Shown: positions 1 through 8,601 of the stretch, piece by piece
How the letters are laid out: every line of letters starts with the position of its first letter
How positions within the stretch are numbered: position 1 is the first letter of the stretch
Assembly (NCBI RefSeq): GCF_000711955.1
Contig: NZ_JONR01000023.1
Coordinates: forward strand, 1-64,000
DNA length: 64,000 bases
From: Nevskia soli DSM 19509
GTDB taxonomy: Bacteria; Pseudomonadota; Gammaproteobacteria; Nevskiales; Nevskiaceae
Direction: 5' to 3'
Program-made: the position numbers and the translations under genes
Notes under the pieces: model-generated
The model's database searches: none
Told to the model about the DNA's origin: nothing
The model's input: only the letters and a program-made list of their open reading frames with translations

Positions 1-1356
1 GCACCAAAGAAGGAAGCGCCCAAAGCCGAAAAGGCTCCGGAGAAGGCACCAGCCGCGCCGGCCAAGGCCGTTGCTCCTTCCAAGCTCGCCGTCACCATCC
101 CCGACGTCGGCAACTACGACCACATTCCCGTGATCGAAGTCTTCGTCAAGGACGGGGATGTTGTCGAGAAAGACGCCCCCCTGCTGACCCTGGAATCCGA
201 CAAGGCCACCATGGATGTGCCCGCACCGGCGGCGGGCATCGTCAGCGGCCTGAAGGTCAAGGTCGGCGACAAGCTGTCCCAGGGCGATGCGGTGTGCACC
301 CTGGAGGTTTCCGGTGGCGGGGAAGCCGAGCCGGCTGCCGCAGCGGAAGAAAACAAACCCACTCCGGAGAAGAAGGCCGAAGCCGCTCCGGCCGCTTCAG
401 CGCCGGTTCCGGCCCCCGCTGCACCAGCCTCAAGCGACGCCATCCCCTACGCCAGCCCGGGCCTGCGCAAGTTCGCCCGGGAACTGGGCGTGAATCTTGC
501 TCAAGTCTCCGGTAGCGGCCCGCGTGGGCGGATCACGCGCGATGACGTTCAATCTTTTGTGAAACGGGCGCTGTCATCGCCCACGCCGGCCGCACCAGTT
601 TCTGCTCCCTCCGGGGGCGGGATTCCCGCCATCCCGGCGGTGGATTTCAGCCAGTTCGGGCCGATCGAGTCCAAGCCGCTGGCCAGGATCCGCAAGCTGT
701 CGGCCGCCCATCTGCACCGGGCCTGGCTGAATATCCCCCATGTGACGCAGACCGATGAGGCGGATATCACGGAGCTGGAAGCGTTCCGCAAGAGCCAGAG
801 CGATGAATTGGTGGCGGCCGGCGGGGGCAAGCTGACCTTGTTGCCGTTCGTGATGAAGGCGGTAGCCAAGGCGATTCAGGCCTATCCGGAATTCGCGGCT
901 TCGCTGTCGCCGGATGGGGAGAGCCTGATTTTCAAGAAGTATCTGCATATCGGCTTTGCGGCGGATACGCCCAATGGGCTGGTGGTCCCGGTGGTGCGGG
1001 ATGTGGACAAGAAGGGGATTGTGCAGCTGGCCCAGGAGACCGGGGAGCTGGCGAAGAAAGCAAGAGACGGCAAGCTCAAGGGCGAGGAGATGCGCGGCGG
1101 CTGTTTCTCCATTTCCAGCCTGGGCGGCATCGGCGGCAGTCATTTCACGCCGATCGTGAATGCGCCGGAGGTGGGAATCCTGGGTGTGTCCAAATCCACC
1201 GTCAAGCCCATCTGGGACGGCAAGGCGTTCCAGCCCAGGCTGATGGTGCCGTTGTCGCTGTCCTACGATCACCGCGTCATCGATGGGGCTTATGCGGCAC
1301 GGTTCATCGTGTTGCTGGTGAAGCTGTTGCAGGATCTGCGCAGGCTGGCGTTGTAG
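1..1356 (+). CDS. aceF: Pyruvate dehydrogenase E2, dihydrolipoyllysine acetyltransferase (5' end missing)
   Basis: The open frame runs from base 1, so the true N-terminus lies outside the window. Visible parts in order: an Ala/Pro/Lys-rich linker (about residues 1-28 of the fragment), a lipoyl domain with the ESDKATMDV lipoylation motif (Lys codon 202-204), a second Ala/Pro linker, an E3/E1-binding peripheral domain (YASPGLRKFARELGV), and the catalytic acetyltransferase domain ending with the active-site HRVIDG motif. E2 forms the core of the pyruvate dehydrogenase complex and transfers acetyl groups from lipoamide to CoA. The linker before the lipoyl domain suggests a further lipoyl domain upstream, as in multi-lipoyl gammaproteobacterial AceF. 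The stop TAG is followed by a dispersed palindrome. Confidence 0.95.
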   Translation, partial: APKKEAPKAEKAPEKAPAAPAKAVAPSKLAVTIPDVGNYDHIPVIEVFVKDGDVVEKDAPLLTLESDKATMDVPAPAAGIVSGLKVKVGDKLSQGDAVCTLEVSGGGEAEPAAAAEENKPTPEKKAEAAPAASAPVPAPAAPASSDAIPYASPGLRKFARELGVNLAQVSGSGPRGRITRDDVQSFVKRALSSPTPAAPVSAPSGGGIPAIPAVDFSQFGPIESKPLARIRKLSAAHLHRAWLNIPHVTQTDEADITELEAFRKSQSDELVAAGGGKLTLLPFVMKAVAKAIQAYPEFAASLSPDGESLIFKKYLHIGFAADTPNGLVVPVVRDVDKKGIVQLAQETGELAKKARDGKLKGEEMRGGCFSISSLGGIGGSHFTPIVNAPEVGILGVSKSTVKPIWDGKAFQPRLMVPLSLSYDHRVIDGAYAARFIVLLVKLLQDLRRLAL

Positions 1357-1368
1357 CGCATCCACTAT

Positions 1369-1396
1369 CGTCATTCCCGCTTCCGCGGGAATGACG
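1369..1396. repeat. Dispersed 12-4-12 palindrome, CGTCAT family
   Basis: Perfect inverted repeat: arm CGTCATTCCCGC, loop TTCC, arm GCGGGAATGACG. The same 12-4-12 architecture recurs at 20017-20044 and 36756-36783, with a degenerate copy at 35079-35103. It lies just after aceF and may also act as a hairpin terminator, although no clear T-run follows on the plus strand. Confidence 0.8.
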
Positions 1397-1418
1397 ACTT
1401 GATAAATTTTCCGCCCAC

Positions 1419-1446
1419 AAAAAAGGGGCCGCATTGCGGCCCCTTT
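1419..1446 (-). terminator. Intrinsic terminator of the TonB receptor gene
   Basis: Stem GGGGCCGC / GCGGCCCC (1425-1432 and 1436-1443) with a 3-base loop. Read on the minus strand it is followed by six T residues, 20 bases beyond the receptor stop codon. The AAA/TTT flanks extend the stem. Confidence 0.85.
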
Positions 1447-1466
1447 GCACAGCACCTGCCGATCGA

Positions 1467-4346
1467 TCAGAACTTCACGTTCATCTGCGCATAGAAGAAA
1501 CGGCCGGGCAGGTCGTAGGTGGAGGCGTCGTAGCCGTTCAGCGAGCAGCTGTAGCACACCGGCGGATTGGCATCGAACAGGTTGTTGACGCCGGCGCTGA
1601 TGCTCGGCTTGTACGGCAGCGGCAGGGTCCAGCCGAACTGCACGTCGTCATAAAGAATCGAATGCAGCCGGTTGGTGGTATCGCAGACCGGACTCCCGGC
1701 GGCATTGCCGCACTGCTCGTTCAGCGCCGACAGGTAGCGCAGGGCCCAGGTTGCCGTGAAGGGATCCAGCCCCCAGCTCAGGCGCAGATTGGAACGCCAG
1801 CGCGGAATGCCGCTGTCGGTCACCTCGACGCCCACCGCTTTCGGATCTTCGAGGCCGCTGTCGGTGGCAATCTGCTTGTAGTTCGCGGTGTAGGTGGTCT
1901 GCCAGTTGGCGCCGAAGCGGCCGATGGCGTACTTGGGACTGTCCCAGGTGATGCCGAAGTCGAGACCCTGGGTATCGATCCGCCCGAAATTCTGCAGGAT
2001 ATTGTTGAAGCCGTTGATGTCTCCGGTACGGCTGCGGGTGATGCCGCTGCAGAAGCTCGAGGTGGGATCGCCGCTGGCGACGCAGCGGTTCAACTGGGTC
2101 TGCGCGTCCGGGGCCTTGATGGCGCTGTCGATGCGGTGCTTGTAGTAGGTCAGCTCGAAATCGAGGTGACTCGACCAAGCCTGCCGCTCGGCCCAGGACG
2201 GACTATAGATCACGCCCACCGTGGTGCTCTTGGCGGTCTCCGGCCGCAGGCTGCTGTTGCCGCCGGTCTGCACCGAGATCTGGGTGTTGTTCTGCTGATA
2301 GGTGGCGGGATTGGGCACGCCCAGCAATGCGCAATTTGCCTGGGTGGCGGCATCCGCTCCGGAACAGGGATCGACCAGCGTGTCGTCGAAGCGCGCCTTG
2401 GAGCCGTACAGCTCGCCGACCGACGGCGCGCGGAAGCCCTGGGCGTAGGTGGCGCGGATGGTGATGTCCGCAACGGGTTCCCAGCGCACGGCGAACTTGT
2501 TCTTCACCGTACTGCCGAAGGTGGAGTAGTTGGAATAGCGCGTGGCCAGATTCAACTCCAGGCGCTTGGCCAGGAACTGCTTGGACAGCAGCGGCACCGA
2601 CAGCTCCAGGTAGGCTTCGTCCACCGTGTAAGCCCCGCTGGTCGGCGCAGAAGGCACGCCGTTGGACTCGCCGGCCACCACCACCGAGTCGGGAGAATAG
2701 CTGCCCTGCACGCGGCGATGCTCGTAGCCGGTGGCGAAATCCAGGGTGCCGGCCGGCAGGGTGACGGGACTGCCGGAAAGATTGGCGGTGAAATCGTCCA
2801 GCGTCTGCGTGCTACTGTCGTTTTCCGTGAACAGGATGTAGCTCAGCATGTCCGAGGTGATGGTGCCCGGACCGCCGAAGACGTCCAGCGGTACGCAGGG
2901 CGCCGTGCACGAGCCCACCGGGCCCAGGGCGTTGGCGATATGGCGGATGTTGTAGGTGCCGTGGACCGTCTGGGTGGCGTCATTGGTGGCGCTGACGTAG
3001 TTGATGTCCCAGGCGTAGAACTTGTCGAACAGGTGGAACTCGCCCTCGAAGCCGGTGCCGATGTAGCGCGTGTTCACATCCTGGGCGAAGACGCGCGGGC
3101 CGCCCTCCACCGGACGCCGGCCGATCAGGGCCAGGTTGGTGTTCGCGTCGAGGGTGTAGCCCAGCGGGTTGTAGGGGTTCGAGGCATCCACCCCCACCGT
3201 GTCGGCCAGGCCGCCGGTACCGGCGCCGGCACCGAGGAAGATCGGTTCCGGCGCAGCCTGGTTCACCGAGTGCCGGCCCTGATAAAGACCCTTCAAGTAG
3301 AAGCGCACGTCATCGTTCAGCTTGTAGCGGCCCTGGCCGAAAATCGCGGTGCGCCGCGACGGCGTCAGCAGCAGGTTGTAGGGCGCATAGTTGAAGCGGT
3401 CGTCATCGCCGAACTGGTGAAAGTCGTTGGGGAAATTCGCCTTGCCGCTCACCGGGCCGTTGAGCGTGACGTCGCATTGCGACTGGCTGTTCGAATCCAG
3501 CGGACAGAGCGTGCTGTTGTTGTTGTTCGGCGGGGTAAAGATGTAGCGGCCATTGGGCGTGGCGGAACTGCCGCCGGCCAGCCCCAGTCCCGGAATCGGG
3601 AAAGACGATTGATCCCAGGCCGAAGCGCTGATCTGCTGTTGCTGGAAATGGCTGATGTCGATGAAGTAGTCGGAGCGCGCGGTCTGGCCGCCGAGGGAAA
3701 TATTGCCATTGTAGGTCTGGCCGCCACCCTTCTCGTACTTGCCGAAATAGGCGTGCAGCAGCCCGCCATCCTGGCTTTTCTTGGTGATGATGTTGACCAC
3801 GCCGCCGATGGCGTCCGAACCATACAGCGAGGAAGCGCCGTCGGTGAGGATCTCGATCCGCTCGATGATGCTGGCCGGGATGGTGTTGAGATCCACCGCG
3901 CCCGAAACGCCCGAAGCCGAGGATTCGTTGACCCAGCGGATGCCGTCCACCAGCACCAGGGTCCGATTGGCACCGAGGTTGCGCAGGGAGATGGTGCTGG
4001 AACCGGAGCCGACACCGCCGCCATCGGCCGGGAAGCCGAAATTGCCGGCCGAGTTGAACTTGGTGTTGAGCGAGGAGCCGCTCACCGACAGGCGTGCCAG
4101 GAAGTCGCCGACGGTGGCGATGCCGCTGGCCTCCATCTCCTTGGCGGTGATCACCTGAACCGGTGAATGGCCTTCGCGTTCCGACTTCTTGATGCGGCTG
4201 CCGGTGACTTCCACCGCCTGCAGCTTGGTGGCGCTGGTACCGTCTCCCGAACTGTCCTGGGCCAGCGCCGGAAACGACGCTGCGGCCAGAAGCGCGGCGC
4301 ACAGGAACAGCTGCGCCAATATCGCCATGACATGACTAGGTTTCAC
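1467..4346 (-). CDS. TonB-dependent outer-membrane receptor
   Basis: Large outer-membrane receptor of about 959 residues. After the signal peptide (hydrophobic stretch ending ALAQ) comes a plug domain that starts near VEVTGSRIKK and carries the LRNLGANRTLVLVDG signature and a Ser-Leu-Tyr-Gly-Ser-Asp-Ala-Ile-Gly-Gly motif. A long beta-barrel region follows and ends in the typical aromatic residue (MNVKF). I prefer the GTG start at 4346 because GAGGGAG lies 7 bases upstream. The frame also extends to an ATG at 4385, but that adds a charged leader before the signal peptide. The substrate is not evident. Many receptors of this plug type take up oligosaccharides or peptides, and the adjacent divergent gene is a peptidase-like lipoprotein, but no ferric or sugar operon partner is present. 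Confidence 0.92.
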   Translation of the reverse strand: MKPSHVMAILAQLFLCAALLAAASFPALAQDSSGDGTSATKLQAVEVTGSRIKKSEREGHSPVQVITAKEMEASGIATVGDFLARLSVSGSSLNTKFNSAGNFGFPADGGGVGSGSSTISLRNLGANRTLVLVDGIRWVNESSASGVSGAVDLNTIPASIIERIEILTDGASSLYGSDAIGGVVNIITKKSQDGGLLHAYFGKYEKGGGQTYNGNISLGGQTARSDYFIDISHFQQQQISASAWDQSSFPIPGLGLAGGSSATPNGRYIFTPPNNNNSTLCPLDSNSQSQCDVTLNGPVSGKANFPNDFHQFGDDDRFNYAPYNLLLTPSRRTAIFGQGRYKLNDDVRFYLKGLYQGRHSVNQAAPEPIFLGAGAGTGGLADTVGVDASNPYNPLGYTLDANTNLALIGRRPVEGGPRVFAQDVNTRYIGTGFEGEFHLFDKFYAWDINYVSATNDATQTVHGTYNIRHIANALGPVGSCTAPCVPLDVFGGPGTITSDMLSYILFTENDSSTQTLDDFTANLSGSPVTLPAGTLDFATGYEHRRVQGSYSPDSVVVAGESNGVPSAPTSGAYTVDEAYLELSVPLLSKQFLAKRLELNLATRYSNYSTFGSTVKNKFAVRWEPVADITIRATYAQGFRAPSVGELYGSKARFDDTLVDPCSGADAATQANCALLGVPNPATYQQNNTQISVQTGGNSSLRPETAKSTTVGVIYSPSWAERQAWSSHLDFELTYYKHRIDSAIKAPDAQTQLNRCVASGDPTSSFCSGITRSRTGDINGFNNILQNFGRIDTQGLDFGITWDSPKYAIGRFGANWQTTYTANYKQIATDSGLEDPKAVGVEVTDSGIPRWRSNLRLSWGLDPFTATWALRYLSALNEQCGNAAGSPVCDTTNRLHSILYDDVQFGWTLPLPYKPSISAGVNNLFDANPPVCYSCSLNGYDASTYDLPGRFFYAQMNVKF

Positions 4347-4655
4347 GCGGCTTCTCCCTCTTTCCTTGAGTGGATCAACCGCCACAGCAACAGCCGGTTC
4401 CGGCTCGCAAATCCCCGTCCCCTGCCCTGCCGCAGCGGATCATTTGACGAACAACCGATTTGTCCCCTTGTCCCGGCGCCTTGCCCGTAATCCGCAGGCG
4501 CCTCGCCGGTACGGCTTAACATTACACCCATGTGAAAGCCTTGTGAAAGCCGCGGCGACCACTCCCTTCCGGGCGCCCTCGTGGGGAAGGACGGCGAGGG
4601 GTACCCGGCTCCTCCGATTTGATGGACAATCCCGCGCAGTTCTAGAGCCCAAAAA
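4347..4655. other. Divergent intergenic region (309 bp)
   Basis: Separates the divergent TonB receptor and DUF885 genes and must hold both promoters. Short frames on both strands here are shadows with no recognisable product. I see no convincing -35/-10 pair, operator or repeat; the directly repeated GTGAAAGCC at about 4532-4552 is the only local pattern. Confidence 0.5.
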
Positions 4656-6074
4656 ATGCGCATATTCAGGAATCTGGCCGTGGTCACGGCCACCCTCATG
4701 ACCGTGGCCGCCTGTCACCTCGACCGCGACGACCCGCTGGTATTCGGCACCCGCCTGCCGCAGCCCGCGGCCGACCAAGGCCAGGCTCAGACCCAGGCCG
4801 CCGCGCCGGCACAGCCGCCGCAGCAGGCCCCGCTACCGCCGATGACCATGAACGAAATCGCCGTCGCCTACGTCAAGCTGGTGCTCTCCCTCGGCGAGTT
4901 GGACGAAGGCTATGTCGATGCCTATTACGGACCGCCGGAATGGCGCGACGAGGTGAAGGCAAAGAAGCTCGACGCGGCCAAGATCGAATCCGAATCGCAA
5001 CGCCTGATCGTGCGCCTCATTGCCACGGCGCCGGAAGCCTTGCCGTCCGACCCGGAACTGGCGGCGCTGCGCAAGAGCTACCTGAAGAACCAGCTCGGCG
5101 CCCTGTCGGCGCGCGCCGCCATGCTGCAGGGGCGCAAGTTCTCCTTCGACGACGAAGCCCGTGCCCTCTACGACGTGGAGGCGCCGCACTACGCCGAATC
5201 CGATTTCCAGCCGGCACTGAAACAACTCGACGCCCTGTTGCCGAAAGAGGCCGGCACCCTGGCGCAACGCTACAACCGCTATATCGACCGCTATGCCGTC
5301 CCCAAGGACAAGCTGCAGAGCGTGATGCGCGCCGCCATCGGCTACGCCCAGCTGCACGTGCGCGGTCACCTCGAACTGCCGCAGGGCGAGCGCTTCGAAC
5401 TGGCCCTGGTCGGCGACAAGCCGTGGAGCGCCTACAACTGGTACCAGGGCAATTTCTACAGCCGCATCGAAGTCAACGCCGAGCAGCCGGTCAGCATCAG
5501 CCGCGTCATCCAGCTGGCCTCGCACGAGGGCTACCCCGGCCACCACGTCTACAACAGCCTGCTGGAAAAGGACCTGGTGCGCGGCCAGGGCTGGCCGGAA
5601 TACCAGGTCTATCCGCTGTATTCGCCGCAATCCTTCATCGCCGAAGGCTCCGCTGATTTCGGCGTGGAACTGACCTTCCCGGAAGCCCAGCGCCTCAATT
5701 TCGAGCGCGAGCTGTTCGACCTGGCCGGATTCGACGCGAGCCAGGTCGAAACCTACGACCGCGTGACCCGCGCCGCCAAGGCGCTCAACCCCGCCGCCAT
5801 CGAAGCGGCGCGGCGCTATCTCGACGGCCGCATGGACGCGGATTCCGCCGCCAACTGGCTGCAGATCTACGCCCTGGCCTCGCCCGAGCGCGCCCACCAG
5901 CGCATCGCCTTCTTCGACCACTACCGCAGCTACATCATCAACTACTCCTACGGCGAGGAACTGATCCGGAACTACGTCGAGGCCAAGGGCGGCCGCGACG
6001 CCGGCTCCGACGCCCAGTGGCATGCCTTTATCCGCCTGCTGAGCAGCCCGCGCGTCGCCACCGAACTGAACTGA
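4656..6074 (+). CDS. DUF885 family lipoprotein, putative metallopeptidase-like
   Basis: 472 residues. The N-terminus is a lipoprotein signal (MRIFRNLAVVTATLMTVAAC) with lipobox VAAC, followed by a Gln/Ala/Pro linker to about residue 60. The DUF885 signature HEGYPGHH lies near residue 292 and resembles a gluzincin-type zinc motif; this family is generally regarded as putative metal-dependent hydrolases. The C-terminal region has the alternating Tyr/Arg-rich helices typical of DUF885. At 472 residues it is shorter than many members, which are near 550-600. Its position opposite the TonB receptor suggests peptide use in the periplasm, which is an inference only. No clear ribosome binding site is visible before the ATG. 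Confidence 0.85.
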   Translation: MRIFRNLAVVTATLMTVAACHLDRDDPLVFGTRLPQPAADQGQAQTQAAAPAQPPQQAPLPPMTMNEIAVAYVKLVLSLGELDEGYVDAYYGPPEWRDEVKAKKLDAAKIESESQRLIVRLIATAPEALPSDPELAALRKSYLKNQLGALSARAAMLQGRKFSFDDEARALYDVEAPHYAESDFQPALKQLDALLPKEAGTLAQRYNRYIDRYAVPKDKLQSVMRAAIGYAQLHVRGHLELPQGERFELALVGDKPWSAYNWYQGNFYSRIEVNAEQPVSISRVIQLASHEGYPGHHVYNSLLEKDLVRGQGWPEYQVYPLYSPQSFIAEGSADFGVELTFPEAQRLNFERELFDLAGFDASQVETYDRVTRAAKALNPAAIEAARRYLDGRMDADSAANWLQIYALASPERAHQRIAFFDHYRSYIINYSYGEELIRNYVEAKGGRDAGSDAQWHAFIRLLSSPRVATELN

Positions 6075-6239
6075 GCCCCGGCATCGGCGAAAACCCGGGG
6101 CGGCAGACTGCCGATTTGGGCCCTCCGCACGTTTAAAAATGCAGGGGGGCCTTCCCGCCTCCGGGGGCGTCGCTGCTACACTGGAAGGGTGCAGGCGTCA
6201 GCATTCAGCGCGCCGGATTGATGACTACTTTGGAGACAG

Positions 6240-6764
6240 ATGATGTCGGACAGCAAGGTCTATCGTCGCATTGCGCGCATGGACGAAGAGTTTCCGGGGC
6301 TGCTCGCCGCGTTCAAGCCGGCGCTGAAGGGCCTGATTCCGGATGAGGTCAATTTCACCGAGGATTCCTACGACGAATTGTTCGCCGTCCTCTCGGCCGC
6401 CCTCTACTACGTGAAGGACGTCAAGCTGCGCAAGGCCTCCGCCAACAAGTCCGGTGGCAATCCCAAGCTGGTCGCCATGCTGGTGGACGAGGGCGTCAAG
6501 GACAAGGACGCTGTCCTCGCCGCCAAGGTGCTCGAGCGCCTGGCGCCGTACGTGCCGCCGAAGGTCTTCGTCACCACCCTGTCCACCATGTACGGCAGCA
6601 GCGATCCGCTGTTCCGTGAATACCACGGCGCCATCGGCCGCATCATGGCCGACCTGTACCGCATCGCCACCGGCTTCGAGCCGGGCGAGCACTGCCCCGA
6701 GGCCCTGGTGCAGTGGGCTTCCGGCCCCAATCGCGAACTGCTCTTCAACGAACTGTTCGCCTGA
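6240..6764 (+). CDS. Conserved-looking hypothetical protein, 174 aa
   Basis: I do not recognise a family. The product is soluble and mostly helical, without signal peptide or membrane segment. It begins with two adjacent Met codons (6240, 6243), and GGAG at 6232-6235 supports this start. Composition is balanced, with a DEEFPGLLAAFKPALKG segment and a Tyr/Val-rich middle. The frame has strong third-position G/C bias, so it is very likely a real gene. It is monocistronic: 165 bp separate it from the DUF885 gene and a strong bidirectional terminator follows 20 bp after the stop. Confidence 0.8.
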   Translation: MMSDSKVYRRIARMDEEFPGLLAAFKPALKGLIPDEVNFTEDSYDELFAVLSAALYYVKDVKLRKASANKSGGNPKLVAMLVDEGVKDKDAVLAAKVLERLAPYVPPKVFVTTLSTMYGSSDPLFREYHGAIGRIMADLYRIATGFEPGEHCPEALVQWASGPNRELLFNELFA

Positions 6765-6780
6765 GGCTGACGCGTCCTTA

Positions 6781-6815
6781 AAAAAGCGGCCGGGAGATTC
6801 CCGGCCGCTTTTTTT
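6781..6815. terminator. Strong bidirectional intrinsic terminator
   Basis: Ten-base perfect stem GCGGCCGGGA / TCCCGGCCGC (6786-6795, 6799-6808), loop GAT, flanked by an A-run on the left and seven T residues on the right. It ends the 174-aa gene on the plus strand and can also act on transcripts of the convergent minus-strand gene. Confidence 0.92.
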
Positions 6816-6930
6816 GTTGCCATTGCTGTCTTTGCGCCTGTTAAAAAAATCTAAAAAACCGGGAGCCCGGCCCGATGCCCCGTGCCGGACTCCCTTACAA
6901 CGCGCTTACAACAGAACCGCGAAAAGCGTC

Positions 6931-7407
6931 TTACTTGGCGACGCCGGCACTGGTCGTCGCCGACACGCCGGTATTGAGCGAAGCACTCGGCAGGGCATTG
7001 CTGACGGTGGCGCTGGCGCCGGCCGTCGTCGCATCGACCTTGGCCTTGGCCGCGGTCTTCGCATCGGACGCCTTGGTCTTGATCTTCGCCACATGCTCCT
7101 TGGCGCTATCCTTGGTGGCGGCGGCAGTGGTCTTGACCTTGTCGGTCGCGGCCTGCGCCGTGCCCTTGGCGGTGTCGGTCGCCGCCTGCGCGGTGCTCTT
7201 CACCGTGCCGGTGGCGGCGCTGGTGGTGTCCTTCAGGGTGCTGCCCAGGCCCAGGCCGCCTTGTGCGCTGGCGTCGGTCTGCACCGTCGCGCCCGTACCC
7301 AGGCCGAGATTCGCGCCGAGGCCGGCCTTGGCCTCCCCGTCGGCAAACGCCGCACCTGCGGCAAGCACGGTTGCCAGGGCCAGACCGGACATCAGTTTGC
7401 TGTTCAT
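6931..7407 (-). CDS. Secreted Ala/Thr/Lys-rich repetitive protein, 158 aa
   Basis: The start is ATG 7407 with AAGGAG 10 bases upstream. The longer open frame above it is a shadow. A signal peptide (MNSKLMSGLALATVLAAG, cleavage near AAFA-DG) leads to a low-complexity mature protein. It has Gly/Leu-rich segments (GLGANLGLGTG), then an amphipathic helical repeat of AATD.AKGTAQ type rich in Ala, Thr, Lys and Asp (about residues 60-115), and a Ser/Ala tail. The repeat resembles LEA-like or apolipoprotein-like sequences, which is resemblance in composition, not proof of homology. Function unknown. Its neighbour at 7625-7861 is another small Ala/Lys-rich secreted protein in the same direction. Confidence 0.75.
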   Translation of the reverse strand: MNSKLMSGLALATVLAAGAAFADGEAKAGLGANLGLGTGATVQTDASAQGGLGLGSTLKDTTSAATGTVKSTAQAATDTAKGTAQAATDKVKTTAAATKDSAKEHVAKIKTKASDAKTAAKAKVDATTAGASATVSNALPSASLNTGVSATTSAGVAK

Positions 7408-7565
7408 TGACCAAAAGCTCCTTTGAGTTTCTTCAGTGGTGTCGAGGGTTTGGATGGATTCACCCGTCCCTTCGACGCCCGCATGATGCAAGCGTCCGGC
7501 TGAATCGATCCTGAATAGCGGCCCCTCGAAAAGACTTTCTTTCACGGCGGCAAAATCGCCGCCCC

Positions 7566-7600
7566 AAAGAAAAAGGCGGCCGCAGATTCTGCGGCCGCCT
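7566..7600 (-). terminator. Intrinsic terminator of the 78-aa gene
   Basis: Eleven-base stem AGGCGGCCGCA / TGCGGCCGCCT (7574-7584, 7590-7600) with loop GATTC. On the minus strand it is followed by TTTTCTTT. It lies 25 bp beyond the stop of the small secreted protein gene and separates it from the downstream gene ending at 6931. Confidence 0.88.
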
Positions 7601-7624
7601 TTCGGACAGCGTACTGCGTTCGGC

Positions 7625-7861
7625 TTACTTCGCGGCCGGGGCCGGAGCAGCAGCGTCGGCGGCCGGAGCAGCCTTGGCCTTCTTGTGCTTCTTGGCCTTC
7701 TTCTTCGGAGCCGGGGCAGCTTCGGCGGCCGGGGCGGCAGCCGGAGCAGCGGCGGCAGCCGGAGCGGCCGGGGCAGCGGCGGGGGCGTCAGCGGCGAAAA
7801 CCTGGCCAGCAACCAGCAGGGCGCCCGAAACCAGCAGGGTGGAAAGCAGCTTGGAACTCAT
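7625..7861 (-). CDS. Small secreted Ala/Pro/Lys-rich protein, 78 aa
   Basis: Begins at ATG 7861 with the ribosome site TAGGAG 7 bases upstream. The signal peptide (MSSKLLSTLLVSGALLVAG, cleavage after VFA) is followed by a mature part built almost only from Ala and Pro around a central cationic block, KKKAKKHKKAK. The composition recalls histone H1/PhaF-like Ala-Pro-Lys tails, but the protein is exported, so a DNA role is unlikely. A polycationic periplasmic or envelope-binding peptide is one possibility. No family was recognised. It has its own terminator. Confidence 0.72.
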   Translation of the reverse strand: MSSKLLSTLLVSGALLVAGQVFAADAPAAAPAAPAAAAAPAAAPAAEAAPAPKKKAKKHKKAKAAPAADAAAPAPAAK

Positions 7862-8015
7862 TGTGATCTCCTAGGTGATGGTGTCATGCCGTCGTTCATT
7901 CCGCTGTACGGTTTGAATCGGCGCGGCAAGTATCATTGGTATTTACTGAACGGCTTCTGAACCCGGTAGACAACGCCTCCCAAGGCACCGGAGCCGGCAC
8001 GGAACCTAACACGAA

Positions 8016-8351
8016 ATGCCAACGAATGCCTCACATGCGGCCATCTGGAAGATCGTCAGAACCATTCCGCATGGACGCGTCGCCAGCTATGGACAAGTGG
8101 CCCGTCTCGCCGGCCTGCCGCGTCATGCCCGCATGGTCGGCGCCGTCCTCGGCCTCGCCCCCGCTGCGATGAAACTGCCCTGGTACCGGGTGATCAATTC
8201 GCAGGGCCGCATCGCCCTGCCGCCGAACAGCCCAGGCTTTCGCGAGCAGCGCAAGCGTCTGCGTGACGAAGGCGTCATCGTGGTGAAGGGAAAGATCGAC
8301 CTGAAGAAATTCGGCTGGAAGGCCGGCAACGACAGTCCCCTGCTGGATTGA
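8016..8351 (+). CDS. Alkyltransferase-like (ATL) DNA-lesion binding protein
   Basis: 111 residues, matching the DNA-binding domain of O6-alkylguanine-DNA alkyltransferase: a helix-turn-helix segment (PHGRVASYGQVARLAGLP) followed by the active-site loop. Where a true alkyltransferase has PCHRV, this protein has PWYRV (Trp56), the substitution that defines ATL proteins. It should therefore bind O6-alkylguanine and flag it for nucleotide excision repair without removing the alkyl group. Short single-domain length fits the family (E. coli YbaZ type). Monocistronic; the next gene starts 250 bp downstream. Confidence 0.9.
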   Translation: MPTNASHAAIWKIVRTIPHGRVASYGQVARLAGLPRHARMVGAVLGLAPAAMKLPWYRVINSQGRIALPPNSPGFREQRKRLRDEGVIVVKGKIDLKKFGWKAGNDSPLLD

Positions 8352-8601
8352 ACCACGGGGCGCGCAAACCCCCGCTGTCGCACCGCCCATTTTGCGAAAC
8401 CCGCCCCGCCGCATCTCCTGCGGACGGACGAGACGGGCGCCCCGCCCCCTGTGCCAAGCTGCGCTTGGCCGCGGCATCCCGGGTGAAGGCGCACTTCAAA
8501 GTGCTCCCGCCCGGCATGCGGCCGGCAACGGCAAACAATAATCCGCAGCGCCTTGGAGCCCATAGGCTCCTGATCCGCCGCGGCCAGTGGAGGAAAGAAC
8601 C

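Noticed and set aside
1434..4166. 910-codon open frame on the plus strand opposite the TonB receptor
   Set aside because: It is a codon-bias mirror of the receptor: low-complexity Val/Gly/Arg/His sequence with no family motif, while the minus strand has complete plug and barrel motifs.
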